This document shows positions 8,681-17,590 of a DNA stretch of 64,000 nucleotides, in pieces. A model generated the notes under the pieces. It was not told the DNA's origin. It ran no database searches and saw only the letters and a program-made list of their open reading frames with translations. Origin of the DNA: Erysipelotrichaceae bacterium (GTDB taxonomy: Bacteria; Bacillota_I; Bacilli_A; Erysipelotrichales; Erysipelotrichaceae); assembly GCA_017473265.1 (NCBI GenBank), contig JAFULQ010000017.1:31371-95370 (forward strand). The letters are read 5' to 3'. Position 1 is the first letter of the stretch. Each line of letters opens with the position of its first letter. Position numbers and translations under genes: made by a program.

Positions 8681-10099
8681 ATGCTATTTTCAAGTACAGT
8701 ATTTTTATATTTGTTTTTACCTCTTTTAATAATATTGTATTACACCATTTTTGCGGGAAAGCGTTTAGCGCAAAATGTTTTATTATTGATTGCGAGTTTG
8801 TTTTTTTATGCATGGGGTGAACCTAAGTTTGTAGTTATAATGATTGCCTCTATTATAATTAATTGGTTGTTTGGTATTTTTGTTGATAAATATAGAAGTA
8901 ATAATATTGTGGAAAAAGTTATTATTACACTTGCTGTTGTTTTTAATTTATTTATTTTATTTGTTTTTAAGTATTTAGCATTTGCTAGTAATATTGTAAA
9001 TTCGTTATTTGATATGCATTTAGTAGTTCCTAATATTGCTTTGCCAATTGGTATTTCTTTCTTTACTTTCCAAGGAATGTCTTATGTTATTGATGTATAT
9101 CGCCAAAAAGGCGAAGTGCAAACGAATTTATTGAATGTTGGTTTATATATTTCATTTTTTCCACAGTTGATTGCTGGTCCTATTGTAAGATATGAAACGG
9201 TTGCGAATGAGATTAATTATCGTAAAGAAACACTTGATGATTTTGTAGATGGCTTTGCTAGATTTATTGTTGGTATGGCTAAAAAAGTATTATTAGCTAA
9301 TAGCTTTGCTTTGCTTGCGGATACGGCGTTTGATTTAGTAACAACAGGTGCTAGTTATTCTGTTGGTTATGCATGGTTTGGAGCAATCGCATATACTTTC
9401 CAAATATTCTTTGATTTTAGCGGTTATAGTGATATGGCTATTGGATTAGGTCGAATGTTTGGGTTCCATTTCTTGGAAAACTTTAATTATCCATATATTT
9501 CAACATCTATTTCCGAGTTTTGGAGACGTTGGCATATGTCATTGGGAACGTGGTTTAGAGATTATTTGTATTTTCCATTAGGGGGAAGTCGTGTTTCTAA
9601 AAATAGGGTTATTTTCAATTTGTTTGTTGTATGGGCATTTACTGGTTTATGGCATGGAGCGAATTTAACTTTTGTAATTTGGGGATTAATGTATTTTGTG
9701 TTAATTACATTTGAAAAACTTAGTGGTTTTGAGAAGAAGGGTAGTAAAAATCTATTACCACTTAAGTGGATATATACAATGTTCTTTGTTGTGTTAGGTT
9801 TTGTTATCTTTAGAGCAGATAACTTAAGTGAAGCGATTGTGTATATACGAACGATGTTTGGAATAAATGGCAATGCATTGATTGATGGGGTATTCTTAGC
9901 GAATGTTTCTCAAAGTTTAATAATTTATGTAATTGCGGCATTTGCTAGTACTCCTATTTTTAAATGTATTGGTGAGAGAACTAAAGAAAATGGCTTTGTT
10001 CAGTATGTTTGTAAATTTGGATTAATTATGTTGTTTATTCTTTCAGTCAGTAGTTTGGTAAGTAACTCATACAATCCATTTATTTACTTTAACTTTTAG
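8681..10099 (+). CDS. MBOAT family membrane-bound O-acyltransferase (DltB/AlgI-like)
   Basis: This 472-residue protein has about ten transmembrane helices. It carries the MBOAT hallmarks: SISEFWRRWHMSLGTWFRDY in the middle (near residues 270-290) and the presumed catalytic His in FTGLWHGANLTFVIWG (near residue 325). Such proteins move acyl groups across the membrane onto secreted polysaccharides or teichoic acids. It sits 9 bases before a gene for a DHHW-type SGNH-like protein, the usual partner that completes extracellular transfer. AGGAGGG precedes the ATG. No dltA/dltC neighbours are present, so alginate- or capsule-style O-acetylation is likelier than D-alanylation, though the acceptor is unknown. 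Confidence 0.88.
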   Translation: MLFSSTVFLYLFLPLLIILYYTIFAGKRLAQNVLLLIASLFFYAWGEPKFVVIMIASIIINWLFGIFVDKYRSNNIVEKVIITLAVVFNLFILFVFKYLAFASNIVNSLFDMHLVVPNIALPIGISFFTFQGMSYVIDVYRQKGEVQTNLLNVGLYISFFPQLIAGPIVRYETVANEINYRKETLDDFVDGFARFIVGMAKKVLLANSFALLADTAFDLVTTGASYSVGYAWFGAIAYTFQIFFDFSGYSDMAIGLGRMFGFHFLENFNYPYISTSISEFWRRWHMSLGTWFRDYLYFPLGGSRVSKNRVIFNLFVVWAFTGLWHGANLTFVIWGLMYFVLITFEKLSGFEKKGSKNLLPLKWIYTMFFVVLGFVIFRADNLSEAIVYIRTMFGINGNALIDGVFLANVSQSLIIYVIAAFASTPIFKCIGERTKENGFVQYVCKFGLIMLFILSVSSLVSNSYNPFIYFNF

Positions 10100-10108
10100 G
10101 AGGTAACT

Positions 10109-11314
10109 ATGAAGAAATTTAATAAAAATTTAATTGTATTTGTTGTTGTTTCGTTAATGGTTACTTTGGGTTATTGTTTTTCGTTTGTAAAGGGAATGGG
10201 AAAATCGGTTTTGGGACTAGTTGAATCAATTAAAATGCATGATGAAAATGCAATAAGTGATTTTACGGATTCTATTGAAAACTATTCTTCTGAACGTTTA
10301 CGTTATCATGATTTGTTAATGGATATCAATTCTTTTAAGGAAAGAATATTAGGGACTAGAGCAATTACAAAGGATGGCACACAATATTTTAGAACTGATG
10401 ATAATTATTTGGTGTCTATTTCAAGTAATAAAGCAGAAGAGGGGCGATATGATGAAGCGTATACTTCGTTTCATAAATTGAAAGATATTGCTGAAGCTAA
10501 TGGTGCGAATTTTATGTATTTTGCTGTTCCTGGTAAAAATTATTATGCAACATATGAAGCAAATATTATTGATTATGGAAAGCATGATTATGATTTGTTT
10601 GTAAAAGGTATGTATGAAAATGAAGTTCCATATTATGATTTTTCCAATCTTTTAAATGGATATACGAATCCTATGGAAGCTTATTTCTTTACAGATCATC
10701 ACTGGAAGCCAACAGTAGGATTGCAAGCTGCAAATGTTATGTGTCAAAAGTTACAAGAAATGTATGGATTTGCATATGATAAAGAGTTATTTAATATTAA
10801 TAATTATAATGTTACGAAGTATAAAGATCAATTTCTAGGATCGTATGGTAAAAAGGTGGGTACATATTTTACTGAAGAAGGTGCTGATGATTTTGAGTTG
10901 ATTACTCCGAAATTTGAAACAGATTTGATTGAGGAACAACCATTTAAAAATTCTATACGTACTGGTTCTTTTGAGGAAACGGTTTTGTATATGGATAATC
11001 TTGAAAAAGATTATTATGGTAAAAATAGTTACGTTACGTATAGTGGAGGCGATTATCGTCTACAAATTATTAAAAATAACAAAAATTTAGAAGGAAAGAA
11101 AATTCTTCTTATAAGAGATTCTTTTGGTTGTGTGGTTTCTCCATTTTTGTCTTTACAGACGAGTGAATTGCATGTTTGCGATGTGCGAAATTTTGAATCA
11201 TTTGTTGGTGAAAAGGTGAATATGGAAGAATATATTCAACAAATACAACCTGATTATGTGTTGGTGTTGTATACTGGAACGGATCTTTCTAGTGGTAGAA
11301 ATGATTTTTTCTAA
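10109..11314 (+). CDS. DHHW / AlgX-J-like SGNH acyltransferase partner
   Basis: This 401-residue protein has one N-terminal signal anchor (residues ~8-28) and an outer domain with the motif DHHW (TDHHWKPTVGLQAAN, near residue 196). A later RDSFG (KKILLIRDSFGCVV) supplies the expected Ser of an SGNH-type active site, as in AlgJ/AlgX. These proteins take an acetyl group from an MBOAT partner and place it on a surface polymer. The MBOAT gene is directly upstream with AGGAGG between, so they form a two-gene operon ended by a strong hairpin. The polymer is not identifiable from this window. Confidence 0.8.
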   Translation: MKKFNKNLIVFVVVSLMVTLGYCFSFVKGMGKSVLGLVESIKMHDENAISDFTDSIENYSSERLRYHDLLMDINSFKERILGTRAITKDGTQYFRTDDNYLVSISSNKAEEGRYDEAYTSFHKLKDIAEANGANFMYFAVPGKNYYATYEANIIDYGKHDYDLFVKGMYENEVPYYDFSNLLNGYTNPMEAYFFTDHHWKPTVGLQAANVMCQKLQEMYGFAYDKELFNINNYNVTKYKDQFLGSYGKKVGTYFTEEGADDFELITPKFETDLIEEQPFKNSIRTGSFEETVLYMDNLEKDYYGKNSYVTYSGGDYRLQIIKNNKNLEGKKILLIRDSFGCVVSPFLSLQTSELHVCDVRNFESFVGEKVNMEEYIQQIQPDYVLVLYTGTDLSSGRNDFF

Positions 11315-11315
11315 A

Positions 11316-11353
11316 AATAAAAAAAGATAAAACGGTGGTTTTATCTTTTTTAT
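11316..11353. terminator. Bidirectional terminator between convergent genes
   Basis: GATAAAAC (11326-11333), loop GGTG and GTTTTATC (11338-11345) are flanked by A- and T-runs that extend the stem. It serves the MBOAT/DHHW operon on the plus strand and the YitT gene on the minus strand. Confidence 0.88.
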
Positions 11354-11940
11354 TTTGAAAGTTTGTCTTGAATGATACCGATGATTTGCCCAGACAATAT
11401 AACTGTAATTAATGAATAAAAAATGCGTGTAAAGGGAATATAGGTTAGTGATAATAATAGAACGGTTAAATCACTTACTAGATAAATAATTTGAATTTTT
11501 AAATTAAAGATTTTAGATAAACTCATGGCGATTGCATCATCACTTGAAGTGGCTCCTCCAGCTAGTATGCATAATCCTGCACCGATTCCTATGCATAATG
11601 CACCGCTTATAGCTGCAATAAATGGGTGTTGCGCGATATTTGGGAATAATGGTGGGAATTGCTCGATAATAGCATAAAATGCTGAGAATCCGGCGGTAGA
11701 GATTAGTGAATACAATACAAAGTGTTTACCTAATATTTTAGCTCCTAATGAATAACAAACGACATTTAGTACAAAGGTGGTTATCGCTGGAGATATTGCG
11801 AACCAATATTGTAATAATAGGGATAATCCTAAGCCTCCTCCTTCGGTTACGAAGCTTTGTGAGTGGATGTGATAAATCCCAAATGCTTGAATGGCACTGC
11901 CTAATAAGACAATGCCAACCAATTTCCAATGTAATTTCAT
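11350..11940 (-). CDS. YitT/YczE-type integral membrane protein
   Basis: This 196-residue protein is almost entirely hydrophobic with five or six helices. It resembles the YitT/YczE group of Firmicute membrane proteins (IHSQSFVTEGGGLGLSLLL, GGATSSDDAIAMSLSKIF), whose function is unknown. It lacks the cytosolic C-terminal domain found in longer YitT proteins. Its ATG overlaps the stop codon of the YgiQ gene (TAATG at 11938-11942 read on the minus strand), so the two are translationally coupled and share an operon. The end is marked by the bidirectional terminator. Confidence 0.8.
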   Translation of the reverse strand: MKLHWKLVGIVLLGSAIQAFGIYHIHSQSFVTEGGGLGLSLLLQYWFAISPAITTFVLNVVCYSLGAKILGKHFVLYSLISTAGFSAFYAIIEQFPPLFPNIAQHPFIAAISGALCIGIGAGLCILAGGATSSDDAIAMSLSKIFNLKIQIIYLVSDLTVLLLSLTYIPFTRIFYSLITVILSGQIIGIIQDKLSK

Positions 11941-13772
11941 TATTTCTTTTTCTTTCTTGGATTTTGATATCCTTGTTTTTTATTGTTAGAGAAAGATTTT
12001 GGTCGTAATAATGCGTTTTGTTTCATGGATACTAAATCTAAGCGACCAGCTTTGCGTAATGCTGAATATACCAAATCGTAGTTTTGTGGATAAGTGAATT
12101 GCATTAGTGCTCTTTGCATCGCTTTTTCTTTATAATCTTTGGCTACATACACTGGCTTAAGTGTTCTAGGGTCTAGTTCTGTATAATACATACAAGTTGC
12201 TAGTGTACCAGGTGTAGGATAAAAGTCTTGTACTTGTTTTGGGGTATGATGAATACCTTTTAAGTATTGAGCTAATTCGATAGCTGAATCTAAATCACAA
12301 CCAGGATGTGAACTCATTAAGTATGGTACAAGATATTGGTCTTTTCCATATTCTTCATTTAGTTGTTGGTATTTTTTAACAAATTCTAAATATACTTTTT
12401 TATGTGGTTTTCCCATTTTGTCCAATACTTTAGGACTAATATGTTCTGGGGCAACTTTTAATTGTCCAGAAATATGGTGTTGTACCAATTCTCTGAAGAA
12501 TTCATCATTTTTATCTGCCATTACATAGTCATAACGAATACCTGAACGAACAAATACTTTTTTAACTTTAGGTAATTGGCGTACTGTTTTTAAAATATGT
12601 GTATATTCACTATGGTCTGCGTCAATGTTTGGACATGGTGAAGGGAATAGACATTCTCTATGTTTACATGTACCGTGTGTTAATTGTTTTTTACAGCTTG
12701 GATGGTGGAAGTTTGCACTTGGTCCGCCAATGTCGTGAATATATCCTTTAAAGTTTGGCATTTGTGTAATTTTAATGGCTTCTTCTACAATGCTTTGTTC
12801 ACTTCTAGAAGAAATAGTTCTTCCTTGGTGATGGGTAATTGCACAGAATGCACAAGATCCAAAGCATCCGCGATTGCTTGTAATACTAAATTGTACTTCT
12901 TCAATTGCTGGAATATAGTGATAACTTGGATGGAATGTACGTTCAAAATGTAATCCATATGTAAAGTCCATTTCTTCTCTTGATAATGGTAAAGCTGGTG
13001 TATTTTGTACAACGTACCAACCATCATATGGTTCAATTAACATTTTTGCAGTAATGGCATCAATGTTATCGTGTTGTGCTTTAAAGCTTTTTGCGTATTT
13101 GTATTTATCATTTTTAATCTCTTCAAATGATGGTAATAAAATATAGTCATCTAATAAAGAAATATCTTTTGTTTTATAACATGACCCCTTAATAAATGTA
13201 ATATCTTTAGCTGCAATGCCGGCATTTAAGGAATCGGCAGTTTCTACAATGGTACGTTCTCCCATACCATATAATAATAAATCGGCTTGTGAATCAATTA
13301 AGATCGAACGTCTTACTTTATCATCCCAATAATCATAGTGTCCTAAACGACGAAGACTTGCTTCTACTCCCCCAATAATAATTGGAACATTAGGGAATAG
13401 TTTTCTTAATTTTTGTGTATAGACAATGGTTGCTCTATCTGGGCGTTTTCCCATCACACCATCATCTGTATAGTAATCTTTATCTCTTCTACGCTTATTA
13501 ACGGAATAGTGATTTACCATAGAGTCGATATTACCAGCGGAAACTAAAAAACCTAAACGTGGAGTACCAAATTGTAAAAATGGTTCTTCTTTGTTCCAAT
13601 CTGGTTGTGGTAAGATGGCAACTGTATATCCATGGGCTTCTAAGGTTCTTGAAATAATTGCAGGACCAAAAGAAGGGTGGTCTACATATGCATCTCCGAT
13701 AACGTATATAAAATCCGGTTGTTCCCAACCATATTCTTCCATTTCTTTGCGATTAATTGGTAAAAATGCCAT
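11940..13772 (-). CDS. ygiQ: YgiQ family radical SAM protein
   Basis: The protein has 610 residues, normal for YgiQ. It starts with FLPINRKEMEEYGWEQPDF, the family's N-terminal signature, followed by a B12-binding-like region. The radical SAM cluster motif is GCFGSCAFCAIT (Cys-x3-Cys-x2-Cys). A Cys-rich segment follows (KQLTHGTCKHRECLFPSPC). The tail is basic (NPRKKKK). The reaction catalysed by YgiQ proteins is not established. AAAGGAGG lies upstream of the ATG. The gene is divergent from the arginase-family gene, with about 120 bases between starts, and is coupled to the downstream YitT gene. Confidence 0.93.
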   Translation of the reverse strand: MAFLPINRKEMEEYGWEQPDFIYVIGDAYVDHPSFGPAIISRTLEAHGYTVAILPQPDWNKEEPFLQFGTPRLGFLVSAGNIDSMVNHYSVNKRRRDKDYYTDDGVMGKRPDRATIVYTQKLRKLFPNVPIIIGGVEASLRRLGHYDYWDDKVRRSILIDSQADLLLYGMGERTIVETADSLNAGIAAKDITFIKGSCYKTKDISLLDDYILLPSFEEIKNDKYKYAKSFKAQHDNIDAITAKMLIEPYDGWYVVQNTPALPLSREEMDFTYGLHFERTFHPSYHYIPAIEEVQFSITSNRGCFGSCAFCAITHHQGRTISSRSEQSIVEEAIKITQMPNFKGYIHDIGGPSANFHHPSCKKQLTHGTCKHRECLFPSPCPNIDADHSEYTHILKTVRQLPKVKKVFVRSGIRYDYVMADKNDEFFRELVQHHISGQLKVAPEHISPKVLDKMGKPHKKVYLEFVKKYQQLNEEYGKDQYLVPYLMSSHPGCDLDSAIELAQYLKGIHHTPKQVQDFYPTPGTLATCMYYTELDPRTLKPVYVAKDYKEKAMQRALMQFTYPQNYDLVYSALRKAGRLDLVSMKQNALLRPKSFSNNKKQGYQNPRKKKK

Positions 13773-13891
13773 AATTAACCTCCTTTAATACTTTTCACTT
13801 CCTTATTATAGCATAACGCATGTTAGAAAATGTAGAGAATTCTAGTGGAACTAGTTTGTTGGATTGTGTTATGATGAAAGTGGTGATAAAT

Positions 13892-14725
13892 ATGAAAGTT
13901 AGAACAATTGGCGTTCCTTTACAAGAAGGATGTGAAATAGAAGGGTCTCGTTTTGCGTGTAAAGCATTGCAAATGAAGGGTGTCTTTTTTGATGAAATGG
14001 TTGATGTAAATCGTGATTTGGATACACGTTCTTTAGTTGCGGATGTTTGTAGTCAAATTAAAGAATTATCATTAGATGCTCATGATCATGGAGAGTTTCC
14101 TTTGGTTATTGGTGGAGACCATGCTTTAGCAATCGGTTCTATAGCTTCTACTATGCAAGTACAAATGTTAAAGGTGTTGTGGGTTGATGCGCATACAGAT
14201 ATCAATACACCGGAAGCAAGTATTACGAAGCGTATTCACGGTATGCCTGTAGCTACTGTTATGGGTGAAGGGTATCCAGAATTGGTAGAATTAATGGAAG
14301 AAGAACGTTTGGGTGTTGAAGATATTGCGATGTTAGGTATTCGTTCAATGGATCCATTTGAAGAACAAATGGTTAAAGATGCGAACATTTGTATGTATAC
14401 ATATGATCAAATTGAAGAACAAGGTTTGGTTAATGTATTAGAAGATTTGGATGAAATGATGGATTTACCGGTGCATGTATCTTTAGATTTGGATGCGATG
14501 TCTCCTAGTGTTTGCAAAGGCGTAAATACTCCAGTAGAAGGTGGATTTGATTTTGAGGATATTATGTTCTTATTAGAATATGTATTTGATGAATATGATG
14601 TAGTATCTATGGATGTAGTTGAATATAATCCTTTGCATGATCAAGATGGTAAAACAGCGGATATGATTGTTGAAATTGTTGATTATGTTAAGGAGCGATT
14701 GATGGAAAAGAAACGTGAAATTTAA
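13892..14725 (+). CDS. Arginase / ureohydrolase family enzyme
   Basis: Ureohydrolases hydrolyse guanidino compounds with a two-manganese centre. The 277-residue product, starting MKVRTIGVPLQEG, shows GGDHALAIGS, DAHTDIN and SLDLDAMSPSV, which hold all metal ligands, plus HGMP and a C-terminal EYNPLHD. Arginases have SGN just before HGMP; here it is TKR (ITKRIHGMP), so the amino-acid end of the substrate may differ. The closest overall match is arginase (WVDAHTDINTP, NTPVEGGF). ATG 13892 is chosen over 13820 because GGTGAT lies just upstream and the promoter-like TTATGAT falls inside the longer frame. Stands alone, ended by a hairpin. Confidence 0.85.
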   Translation: MKVRTIGVPLQEGCEIEGSRFACKALQMKGVFFDEMVDVNRDLDTRSLVADVCSQIKELSLDAHDHGEFPLVIGGDHALAIGSIASTMQVQMLKVLWVDAHTDINTPEASITKRIHGMPVATVMGEGYPELVELMEEERLGVEDIAMLGIRSMDPFEEQMVKDANICMYTYDQIEEQGLVNVLEDLDEMMDLPVHVSLDLDAMSPSVCKGVNTPVEGGFDFEDIMFLLEYVFDEYDVVSMDVVEYNPLHDQDGKTADMIVEIVDYVKERLMEKKREI

Positions 14726-14748
14726 TTTGTTTAATTTCACGTTTTTTT
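14711..14748 (+). terminator. Intrinsic terminator of the arginase-family gene
   Basis: AAACGTGAAATT (14711-14722) pairs with AATTTCACGTTT (14733-14744), followed by further T. The left arm is inside the coding end. Confidence 0.85.
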
Positions 14749-14858
14749 CACAAATAGGTAGTATACTATTAAATGTAAAAAAGTGTGAAAAAAGTAACTT
14801 TTGTTGTTTACTTTTTTTTATTTTGTGGTAATATAATGAGGACAGGAGGATGTTTAAA

Positions 14859-15308
14859 ATGAAAAAATTATTAGCTGTATTATTATTAGCTTTAGTTTTA
14901 GTTGCATGTGGTGGTGAAAAATCAGTAACAGTTACTGGTTCATTCGAAACTCCACACAACGAAGGTGAAGCATATCAAACTGCTACTGTAACATTAGTAG
15001 ACGGTAAATTTACTGAAGTAACAATCGATGAATACTACCCAGCAAAAGACGCTTTCAAAAAGGCTTTAGGTGCTGATTATGGTATGGTTGTTGCATCTCC
15101 AATCGGAAAAGAATGGTTCGAACAAGCTGAAGCTTTAGAACAATGGATGATTGGTAAAACTGTTGATGAAGTATTAGCTATGCCATTATATGCTAAAGAT
15201 GAATCTCACACAGCTTGTGCAGACGTTGAAGAATTAAAATCAACATGTACAATGAACGTTGGTGGATACTTAGAAGCTGTTAAAGGCGCTGCTGCTGCTG
15301 CTAAATAG
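14859..15308 (+). CDS. Secreted lipoprotein with FMN-binding-like domain
   Basis: The 149-residue product has a lipoprotein signal MKKLLAVLLLALVLVACGG with the lipidated Cys at residue 17. The mature part resembles FMN-binding lipoproteins of the cAD1-pheromone-precursor type (DYGMVVASPIGKEWFEQAEA), but no DGxSGAT flavinylation motif is seen, so covalent flavin is not predicted. ATG 14859 is chosen because the ATG at 14850 lies inside the Shine-Dalgarno AGGAGG. TATAAT occurs just upstream (14832-14837). Codons end in C far more than in neighbouring genes, a sign of strong expression. A hairpin terminator follows. Function unknown; extracellular redox is a possibility. Confidence 0.75.
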   Translation: MKKLLAVLLLALVLVACGGEKSVTVTGSFETPHNEGEAYQTATVTLVDGKFTEVTIDEYYPAKDAFKKALGADYGMVVASPIGKEWFEQAEALEQWMIGKTVDEVLAMPLYAKDESHTACADVEELKSTCTMNVGGYLEAVKGAAAAAK

Positions 15309-15335
15309 TTATCTATTTACTTAAAACAGAATGCG

Positions 15336-15368
15336 AAAGAGTGGTTTGTAAATCACTCTTTTCTTTTT
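15336..15368 (+). terminator. Intrinsic terminator after the lipoprotein gene
   Basis: AAAGAGTG (15336-15343) pairs with CACTCTTT (15354-15361), followed by a T-rich tail. Confidence 0.82.
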
Positions 15369-15455
15369 GTCTTTTTTTGTGTATGATTAGTTTGTTTGAA
15401 TGATACACATGCATCTAGTGATGTGATTATGTATAAAGAAGGAGTGTTAGGATAT

Positions 15456-15707
15456 ATGAAATATGTTTATGTACCAAAAGGCGTTTGTTCTAAGAAATAT
15501 GAATTTGAAATGAATGGAACTAAGATTGAAAGTGTTGTAATTACTGGAGGTTGTAGCGGTAATTTACGTGGGATTAGTCGTATTATTGCTGGTAAAGAAA
15601 TCGATGAAGTAATTGAAGCGTTTGAAGGCGTACAATGTGGTCCTAGACCTACTTCTTGTCCTGATCAAATTGCGCAAGCTTTAATTGCATATCGTGCAAC
15701 TTTATAA
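15456..15707 (+). CDS. TSCPD domain protein (TIGR03905-like)
   Basis: This small protein of 83 residues begins MKYVYVPKGVCSKKY. It carries conserved cysteines at KGVCSK, TGGCSGN, VQCGPRP and the name-giving TSCPDQ near the C-terminus. The TSCPD domain also occurs at the end of some class II ribonucleotide reductases; stand-alone copies like this have no known role but may bind metal. ATG 15456 is chosen over 15396 because AAGGAG lies between the two and family members start at this point. It stands alone between the lipoprotein and the ABC exporter genes. Confidence 0.78.
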   Translation: MKYVYVPKGVCSKKYEFEMNGTKIESVVITGGCSGNLRGISRIIAGKEIDEVIEAFEGVQCGPRPTSCPDQIAQALIAYRATL

Positions 15708-15793
15708 TTTGCTAGAATTGTAACTAACAAATTAAAATAACCGAAAGTAAAAGAGTATCTATGTATGCTCTTTTTGTGTATTTGGAGGTTTAT

Positions 15794-17590
15794 ATGAAAC
15801 AGTTTAAATTTGTTTGGGGTTTGATGGAGAAGGTGCGTATAAAACAAATCTTAATCTTTCTTGTGGTTGTTTTATATGTATTAACGAATCTTGTTTCTCC
15901 TTTATTATTTAGTTTTTTAATTGATAATGTTGTAAATAATGAGCCAATTACAAATCCATTCTTTATTACATTTGTGAAAATGTTTGGATCCGTTGAATAT
16001 TTACGTCAAAATCTTTGGATTGGGGCATTATTTGTGATTGGGATTAATGTGTTAATGGGAATTGTTATCTTTATTCGTGGGAAATGGAATTCTGAGATTT
16101 CTGAAACAGTGGCGCGTAATTTGCGTGATAAGATTTATTCTCATTTACAATTATTACCTTATAGTTATCATGTAAAGGCGAAGACTGGGGATTTATTGCA
16201 AAGATGTACATCGGATGTGGAAACGATTCGTAGATTTTTTGCGGGTCAATTAGCGGAAATGGTATATTCCATTTTGACTGCGGTAATTGCAATTATCGTA
16301 TTGTTCTCGATTAATCAAAAGATGGCGATTATTTCTTGTGCTATCTTACCGATTATTGTATTGATTGCGTTCTTCTTTTTTAGACGTATGCAAACGACGT
16401 TTAGAAAAGCAGATGAAGCAGAGGGAGATATGTCTACAACTTTACAAGAGAACTTATCTGCTTTGCGTGTAGTGCGTGCATTTAATCAAGAACGTTATGA
16501 AATTTCAAAATTTGATGAAAAATTGGTTGAATTTAGAGATTTAACTTTACAAGTTTGTCGTAACTTAGCTTTTTATTGGGGTGGTTCTGACTTTATTTGT
16601 TTAACACAAATTTTGGTAGTTATTATCTTTGGTATTTTGGAGGCGCAAGCAGGGAATTTATCCATTGGTAATTTCTTTGTCTTTGTATCATATGAAGGTA
16701 TGATTTTATGGCCAATGCGTAATTTTGGACGTATTTTATCAGATATGGGTAAAATGACGGTTTCTATTGGCCGTATTCAAGAGATTTTGGATGTTGAAGT
16801 GGAAGATGTAGAAAGTGGTTTGACACCTTCTATTGCAGGGGATATTGTGTTTGATCATGTGTCTTTCCAATATGATGATGGCGATAGTTTAGTGTTGGAT
16901 GATATTAATTTTGAAGTAAAAGCTGGAGAAACCATTGCGATTATGGGACCAACAGGTTCTGGTAAATCTTCATTGATGTATTTATTAACAAGATTATATG
17001 AAACGACTAGTGGTGATATTTTAATCAATGGTGTTTCTATTAAAGATATTCAAAAGCAACATTTGCGTAAAAATGTTGGAATTGTATTACAAGAACCTTT
17101 CTTGTTCTCACGTTCTATTTATGAAAACATTAAGATTGCTTGTAAAGATGCGAGTGAACTAGAAGTATATGAAGCGAGTAAGATAGCGTCTGTTCATGAT
17201 GTCATTATGGAATTTGAAAAAGGCTATGAAACTTTAGTTGGTGAAAAAGGGGTTACGTTATCAGGTGGACAAAAACAACGTGTAGCGATTGCTAGAACGG
17301 TGTTATCGAAAACTCCGATTGTAATCTTTGATGATTCGTTAAGTGCAGTGGATACAGAAACGGATGCAGCGATTCGTGAGGCGTTACAGTCTTTAGCTGG
17401 ACAAATGACAACGTTTATTATTACTCAACGTTGTGCAAGTGCTCAAAATGCGGATAAGATTATTGTCTTAGAAGATAAGAAGATTTCGCAAATGGGTACA
17501 CATGATACGTTATTGCAAGAGGAAGGCTTGTATAAGCGTATTTATGAAATTCAGTCTTCAATAAAGAAAGAAGGTGAATGTGATGAGTGA
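15794..17590 (+). CDS. Heterodimeric ABC exporter, subunit with degenerate catalytic site
   Basis: This is a 598-residue fusion of six transmembrane helices and one ATPase domain. Walker A is GPTGSGKSS, the signature is LSGGQKQR, and Walker B is VIFDDSLSAVD with Asp where the catalytic Glu should be. This matches the non-catalytic half of exporters such as BmrCD, LmrCD and TM287/288. The partner gene overlaps by 8 bases. Substrates are usually drugs or lipids, and none can be named here. ATG 15794 follows TTGGAGG; the earlier ATG at 15761 lacks a ribosome site. Confidence 0.92.
   Translation: MKQFKFVWGLMEKVRIKQILIFLVVVLYVLTNLVSPLLFSFLIDNVVNNEPITNPFFITFVKMFGSVEYLRQNLWIGALFVIGINVLMGIVIFIRGKWNSEISETVARNLRDKIYSHLQLLPYSYHVKAKTGDLLQRCTSDVETIRRFFAGQLAEMVYSILTAVIAIIVLFSINQKMAIISCAILPIIVLIAFFFFRRMQTTFRKADEAEGDMSTTLQENLSALRVVRAFNQERYEISKFDEKLVEFRDLTLQVCRNLAFYWGGSDFICLTQILVVIIFGILEAQAGNLSIGNFFVFVSYEGMILWPMRNFGRILSDMGKMTVSIGRIQEILDVEVEDVESGLTPSIAGDIVFDHVSFQYDDGDSLVLDDINFEVKAGETIAIMGPTGSGKSSLMYLLTRLYETTSGDILINGVSIKDIQKQHLRKNVGIVLQEPFLFSRSIYENIKIACKDASELEVYEASKIASVHDVIMEFEKGYETLVGEKGVTLSGGQKQRVAIARTVLSKTPIVIFDDSLSAVDTETDAAIREALQSLAGQMTTFIITQRCASAQNADKIIVLEDKKISQMGTHDTLLQEEGLYKRIYEIQSSIKKEGECDE

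Noticed and set aside
13820..13891. Longer start for the arginase-family gene
   Set aside because: This segment contains promoter-like sequence, has no ribosome site before its ATG, and adds residues not found in the family.
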